45,200 nucleotides of DNA from the NCBI GenBank assembly GCA_000494225.1, contig AWOA01000013.1:24685-69884 (forward strand), given 5' to 3'. The notes below the pieces were generated by a model. The model had not been told where the DNA came from. It did no database searches and saw nothing but the letters and a program-made list of their open reading frames with translations. Positions 42,961 to 45,200 of the stretch are shown in pieces. Source of the DNA: Candidatus Calescibacterium nevadense OTU 1 (GTDB taxonomy: Bacteria; Calescibacteriota; Calescibacteriia; Calescibacteriales; Calescibacteriaceae). Positions within the stretch are counted from its first letter, which is position 1. Each line of letters begins with the position of its first letter. Position numbers and translations under genes: made by a program.

Positions 42961-45144
42961 TTACTTTATATTTCTTTTTTCTTGCTTTTGTTTAGTTTCT
43001 TTTTGCAAATCCTTCTGTTCGCGACTAATAATTTTGTTTATATCTTGTGGTGGAACAAATAATATTGAGTTCCCTTTCATAAATATGTTAAAAGAAGAGT
43101 TGATTGAATTTACAATACCATCAGCCATAATTTCATGAGATTTTATTTCTTCTTCAAAAACAGAATCAGCTTTAAAAGGTTTTGAATCTACTACTACTTT
43201 ATCTAAACTATCTTGGATTTTTGAGAAATCGTCCCTAATCTTATTTTCTTCTTGAAGTCTTAAAAAATGCATTTTATCTAAAAATTCACTTTCTTTTTCC
43301 TTTAATATCCATGATGTTTCTATAAAACCATATTGAGCAAGAGCATAGATTTTGAAGAATTCATTTTTAAGCTTATATAGCATAATATATCTTACCAAAG
43401 ATTTTTCAAAATCGTCAAGATAAGTAAGAAAGTTGTTCAACACATGATTTATACCCATAAGTTTTCTTTCCTGAAATGAGAGGAATTTAGAAACTGATTT
43501 GATCATATCTTGCCATATATCCGCAAAACTAAAAAAGACATTTTGAGAATCCTCAAAGGTTTTCAGAATTTCACTGACATCATAAATTTTTCTTCCATCA
43601 TATTCTTGTGATATTTTTTTTGTAAGCATGACAAAATAATTTGCCGACTTCCTGTTGTAATCTAAAAGTTTATTTAACTCACTAAACGAATAGTCCATAG
43701 CTTTATTATATGCTTCAAACTTTTTCTCCCAGTTTTTAAATCCCCCTTCTCTTGAAAGTTCTGCTATTTTAACAGAAGATATAGCTATAAGCTCTCTTGT
43801 TGTAAAATCAAGCTTTATCAACTCTTCAAATAGAGATGAGAGAGAAAACCAAGTATTTTTACTATTAAAATCAGCAGAACTTTGAGATATGAAATCATTC
43901 ATCAGATTAATTATTCTTTGCTGAACAACCCAAACTCTTTCAAGATATTTTTTTATAGCTTTATCTGCAACGATAACAGACATGGAATTGATTCTCCTTA
44001 TATCCTGAATTATGGATTTTATTTCAGCTTGAGTTTGAGCTATATAAATTTTTCTCCTTGAAAATTCTTTATATTCGGGGAAAAATTCAATAAAAGATTT
44101 TATATTAGGCTCGTGCGCGGAAAAATATTTAATGTAATCCTGACCCCAAAATTTCTTCGGCATATTTTTAACTTCATCTATTTTTGATAACATCATAACA
44201 GAATAATCTGAAACAGCGGTAAAAGTCAATAGCGTACTGACAAGATCCTCCCTCATATTCAAAAAAGCCTGAAGTATATCTATCTTTTTGGTAAGATGAG
44301 ATTTTGGAGCGTTTTTAAAATATGCTATACAATTTCTCACTTCATCGTATCTTTCGAGCGCGTAGAGAACCCAACAGACTCCGTATTTTGATTCATAAAA
44401 TACAGTTGAATCGGGTGGAATTCGTAGATAATAAGGAAAAGCTTTTTCAAACTGTCCAACATCAGTATATATTTTCGCAATAGCAATATATGAGTTTTCT
44501 CGCAAATTTTTATCCGGAGATAAAGCGGCTTTCTCAAATCTTCTCAAAGCCTCAGATCTATCACCCAACATAATCATCGCAACACCGCAAAGATATGAGG
44601 CTTTGTAAAATAGTTCCGACTCTATTCTTACAGAATCCAAAATATCACAAGCTTTTTTTGGATCTTTTTCAGCCAAAAGCGTATATTTCCCCCAGTAATA
44701 TAAGATCTCGGAATCTCTTTTATCTTGCGGTATTTTACTAAGATAAGTTTTGAAGTCACTGGCTTGATTTTCTGCCTTTACGATAACAACTTTTTTTAAA
44801 GCTTCAAAAGATCTCGGATTTAAACTCAGAGCAGTCTTGTAAACTTCTTCTGCCGCAAAAGTGTCTCCCCAAATAAAAAGTATATTTGCCAAATTCATCA
44901 TGACCTCAAACCTTTGAGTATTGCTCTCAGCATATTCATAAGCTATGGAGAAATTTATATAAGAATTCATAAGGTCTCCTTTGTCAAAATACTCCTTCCC
45001 CTTCTGAAACCTTACTCGAAAAACATCAGATGAATACAAATTAGAAGGATAAATAAAAAAGTAAAATAACACCAATAATAGAGAAACAAGACAAAATGAA
45101 GTATTTTTCAATATGCCTACGATTCTATTATTTATCAACAGCAT
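42961..45144 (-). CDS. exported TPR-containing protein
   Basis: A 727-residue exported protein. The signal peptide or anchor (NTSFCLVSLLLVLFYFFIY) is followed by TPR repeats over residues ~45-270 (FQKGKEYFDKGDLMNSYINF, ANILFIWGDTFAAEEVYKTA, SPDKNLRENSYIAIAKIYTD). The rest (~300-727) is long, charged and helical without a recognised family. The ATG at 45144 has AAGGAG 7 bases upstream, suggesting it is preceded by another gene just outside the window. It probably shares a transcript or role with the larger TPR protein and the MltD-like lipoprotein. Function unknown; an envelope scaffold is inferred. Confidence 0.75.
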   Translation of the reverse strand: MLLINNRIVGILKNTSFCLVSLLLVLFYFFIYPSNLYSSDVFRVRFQKGKEYFDKGDLMNSYINFSIAYEYAESNTQRFEVMMNLANILFIWGDTFAAEEVYKTALSLNPRSFEALKKVVIVKAENQASDFKTYLSKIPQDKRDSEILYYWGKYTLLAEKDPKKACDILDSVRIESELFYKASYLCGVAMIMLGDRSEALRRFEKAALSPDKNLRENSYIAIAKIYTDVGQFEKAFPYYLRIPPDSTVFYESKYGVCWVLYALERYDEVRNCIAYFKNAPKSHLTKKIDILQAFLNMREDLVSTLLTFTAVSDYSVMMLSKIDEVKNMPKKFWGQDYIKYFSAHEPNIKSFIEFFPEYKEFSRRKIYIAQTQAEIKSIIQDIRRINSMSVIVADKAIKKYLERVWVVQQRIINLMNDFISQSSADFNSKNTWFSLSSLFEELIKLDFTTRELIAISSVKIAELSREGGFKNWEKKFEAYNKAMDYSFSELNKLLDYNRKSANYFVMLTKKISQEYDGRKIYDVSEILKTFEDSQNVFFSFADIWQDMIKSVSKFLSFQERKLMGINHVLNNFLTYLDDFEKSLVRYIMLYKLKNEFFKIYALAQYGFIETSWILKEKESEFLDKMHFLRLQEENKIRDDFSKIQDSLDKVVVDSKPFKADSVFEEEIKSHEIMADGIVNSINSSFNIFMKGNSILFVPPQDINKIISREQKDLQKETKQKQEKRNIK

Positions 45145-45200
45145 TTTCTACTCCTTACCTTCTTTCCATCTATAAAATTATTTTCTATGAAAAATCAGCT

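Overview
ORGANISM. The window is a low-GC (roughly one-third G+C by eye) bacterial chromosome segment of about 45 kb. It encodes a Gram-negative envelope: a TolC-type outer-membrane channel with a tripartite Cus-type RND pump, several lipoproteins and a MltD-like transglycosylase. Informational and housekeeping genes (atpG, lon, hslV, nusB-like, pcm, two tRNAs) show it is core chromosome, not a plasmid or phage. No phylum can be named with confidence. Lysine/glutamate-rich proteins, very compact spacing and scattered housekeeping genes would fit an uncultured, possibly thermophilic, deltaproteobacterium-like or candidate-phylum bacterium; that is inference. No CRISPR array, intact insertion sequence, integrase or rRNA was seen.

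LAYOUT. (1) 1-2.8 kb: a MATE exporter, a small very acidic protein and a DUF1648-like membrane protein. (2) 2.8-16.7 kb: the most unusual region, two divergent gene sets around a 442-bp control region (9869-10310). The leftward set is a beta-propeller-like lipoprotein, two phytoene-desaturase-like FAD oxidoreductases, an internally duplicated membrane-associated protein of unknown family and a lipoprotein esterase of the PHB-depolymerase/feruloyl-esterase type. The rightward set is a third FAD oxidoreductase, an SCP2 sterol-carrier-like protein, two more FAD oxidoreductases and a CDP-alcohol phosphatidyltransferase. Five CrtI-like flavoenzymes plus a lipid carrier, an esterase and a phospholipid-headgroup enzyme suggest an undescribed lipid or isoprenoid modification pathway at the membrane. 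(3) 17-21.2 kb: a coiled-coil/nuclease-fold protein, a PLP enzyme overlapping an orphan atpG, a GC-rich 43-codon open frame, and a XylF-like sugar-binding protein split by a homopolymer frameshift. (4) 21.2-30.8 kb: housekeeping and stress genes: GAF-GGDEF cyclase, pcm, NlpD-like LysM-M23 protein, lon, tRNA-Leu, DUF2851 protein, rhomboid protease, a small exported protein, tRNA-Asp, hslV and a nusB-like gene. (5) 30.8-37.2 kb, leftward: a Cu/Ag efflux operon (cysteine-rich exported protein, CusC, CusB with two metal-binding modules, CusA). (6) 37.2-45.1 kb, leftward: a MltD-like lipoprotein and two large exported TPR proteins.

EXPRESSION. Genes inside leftward and rightward sets mostly have near-perfect AAGGAGGTG-type ribosome sites. 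Many first genes have none and begin right after A/T-rich sequence, so leaderless mRNAs are likely. Perfect two-copy short tandem duplications recur in the spacers, and long polypurine leaders precede two paralogous FAD oxidoreductase genes.
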